From CAYRNC01 sp964425645 (GTDB lineage Bacteria; Bacillota; Clostridia; Peptostreptococcales; Anaerovoracaceae), in the NCBI GenBank assembly GCA_964425645.1, contig CAYRNC010000031.1, forward strand, positions 1 to 16,665: a stretch of 16,665 nt of DNA, in the 5' to 3' direction. The notes beneath the pieces were generated by a model that was not told where the DNA came from, did not search any database, and was given only the letters and a program-made list of their open reading frames with translations. Positions 15,384 to 16,665 of the stretch are shown here, piece by piece; within the stretch, counting starts at the first letter, position 1; each line of letters begins with the position of its first letter. A program made the position numbers and the translations under genes.

Positions 15384-16665
15384 ATGAGTTATATAAAGAA
15401 GGTTACAGCCCGTGAAATCTTAGATTCCAGAGGAAATCCCACCGTAGAGGTTGAGATTTACCTAAATGATGATTCTTGTGGCAGGGCAGCGGTGCCATCC
15501 GGCGCTTCTACGGGGGCTTTTGAGGCTGTAGAGCTTAGAGACGGCGATCCTGCAAGATACCTTGGAAAAGGGGTTGAGCAGGCGATTTATAATGTCAATA
15601 AAGTCATCGCCCCTTCGATCATCGGTAAAGATGCCGGCGATCAGGCGGGACTGGATCGGCATTTAATTAATCTCGACGGTACCCAGAACAAGGCCAAGCT
15701 TGGAGCAAATGCAATTTTGGCAGTTTCCATGGCCTCAGCATGCGCAAAAGCCGCCTCCTTGGGTTTACCCCTTTATCGCTACCTGGGAGGCATAAACGGA
15801 AGGCTTCTTCCCGTACCCATGATGAATATATTGAATGGGGGATGCCATGCCGACAATAATGTGGATATTCAGGAATTCATGGTCATGCCCGTCGGTGCAA
15901 AAAGTTTTAAAGAGGGATTAAGAATGGGAGCGGAGGTGTTCCATAGCCTAAAAGCTGTTTTGAAAGCGGCAGGCTATGGTACAGCAGTAGGGGACGAAGG
16001 GGGCTTTGCCCCGGACCTTCTGAACAACGAGGAGGCAATTTTACTTATAACACAAGCCATATCGAAAGCAGGTTATAAGCCGGGAAAAGACGTAATGATC
16101 TCGTTAGATGTTGCCGCAACCGAAATGTATGACGACGCGACGGGACTTTACAGTTTTTCAGGAGAGGGTATTAAAAGGGATGTGGAACAGATGATAGCAT
16201 ATTATGATATGCTGATTTCCAAATATCCTATAATATCTATTGAAGACGGTCTGTCAGAGGAGGATTGGAATGGCTGGAAGCGCATGACAGATGAGCTGGG
16301 CAGGCGGGTACAGCTTGTGGGTGATGATCTTTTCGTTACAAATACCGCACGACTTGAAAAGGGTATACTTATGGGTGCGGCTAATGCTGTTTTAATCAAG
16401 GTAAATCAAATCGGGACCTTGACTGAAACAATGGATGCTATCGAAACGGCGAAAAAGGCAGGTTACGGTATTATAATATCACATCGTTCAGGAGAGACGG
16501 AGGATGCAGCCATTGCCGATTTATCCGTAGCTGTAAATGGAGGACAAATCAAAACTGGTGCCCCTTCGCGAAGCGATCGCACAGCAAAATATAATCAGCT
16601 GCTTCGCATAGAAGAAGGCCTGTCTTCGGGGGCAATATACAGAGGTGAGAAGGTCTTTTCGTTTG
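15384..16665 (+). CDS. eno: Enolase, 3' end outside the window
   Basis: Dehydrates 2-phosphoglycerate to phosphoenolpyruvate. The frame starts at ATG 15384 behind GGAGG (15371-15375) and stays open to the window edge. It gives 427 codons plus one base, within a few residues of the usual full length, so only the tail is missing. Key sites are the mobile loop SGAST (39-43) and ILNGGCHADNNVDIQEF (149-165) with H155 and E164. Others are GDEGGFAP (203-210) with E205, Mg ligands D242, E287 and D314, catalytic lysine K339 in LIKVNQIG, ISHRSGETED (365-374), and K390 in QIKTGAPSRSDR. All ligands and catalytic residues are present. It directly follows tpiA; the phosphoglycerate mutase gene often found between them in Firmicutes is not there. 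Confidence 0.97.
   Translation, partial: MSYIKKVTAREILDSRGNPTVEVEIYLNDDSCGRAAVPSGASTGAFEAVELRDGDPARYLGKGVEQAIYNVNKVIAPSIIGKDAGDQAGLDRHLINLDGTQNKAKLGANAILAVSMASACAKAASLGLPLYRYLGGINGRLLPVPMMNILNGGCHADNNVDIQEFMVMPVGAKSFKEGLRMGAEVFHSLKAVLKAAGYGTAVGDEGGFAPDLLNNEEAILLITQAISKAGYKPGKDVMISLDVAATEMYDDATGLYSFSGEGIKRDVEQMIAYYDMLISKYPIISIEDGLSEEDWNGWKRMTDELGRRVQLVGDDLFVTNTARLEKGILMGAANAVLIKVNQIGTLTETMDAIETAKKAGYGIIISHRSGETEDAAIADLSVAVNGGQIKTGAPSRSDRTAKYNQLLRIEEGLSSGAIYRGEKVFSF

Noticed and set aside
16565..16581. Adjacent palindromes TTCGCGAA and GCGATCGC inside eno
   Set aside because: They encode the conserved APSRSDR stretch of enolase and occur once; codon choice explains them.

Overview
The window carries ordinary chromosomal genes of a low- to moderate-GC Gram-positive-type bacterium, most likely a member of the Clostridia. 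The pointers are: an rpoN gene directly upstream of a gap-pgk-tpiA-eno glycolytic cluster, an arrangement I recall from clostridial genomes; strong AGGAGG-type ribosome binding sites; a PhoU-tailed Na+/Pi-type carrier; and a type I dehydroquinase. The genus cannot be fixed from sequence alone.

Layout. (1) Bases 1-182 are AT-rich and hold no recognisable gene. (2) 183-4400, minus strand: a two-gene efflux operon (periplasmic adaptor, then RND pump) with a good sigma-A promoter. (3) 4552-7551, plus strand: a tightly packed run, nth (endonuclease III), an aroD-aroK fusion, ridA and a sanA-like gene, driven by a promoter back to back with the efflux promoter. (4) 7554-8573, minus strand: a short homoserine dehydrogenase that converges on sanA with only two bases between stop codons. 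(5) 8685-10810, plus strand: trmL and a Na+/phosphate-symporter-like gene. (6) 10862-12289: rpoN (sigma-54) behind its own extended -10 promoter. (7) 12375 to the window end: gap, pgk, tpiA and the first 427 codons of eno, the lower-glycolysis operon, without cggR or phosphoglycerate mutase inside it.

How the genes work together. The glycolytic genes convert triose phosphates to phosphoenolpyruvate, except that the 3-phosphoglycerate to 2-phosphoglycerate step is missing from the window. Phosphoenolpyruvate also feeds the shikimate pathway, two steps of which (dehydroquinate dehydratase and shikimate kinase) are fused in one 430-residue protein. Homoserine dehydrogenase serves threonine/methionine synthesis, and RidA clears reactive enamines made by PLP enzymes.

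I found no CRISPR array, insertion sequence, phage gene, tRNA, rRNA or riboswitch, and no convincing previously undescribed system. The points most worth a second look are the AroD-AroK fusion, the carrier with a degenerate second half-site, the ACT-less homoserine dehydrogenase, the glycolytic operon lacking cggR and gpm, and a small palindrome between the divergent efflux and nth promoters.
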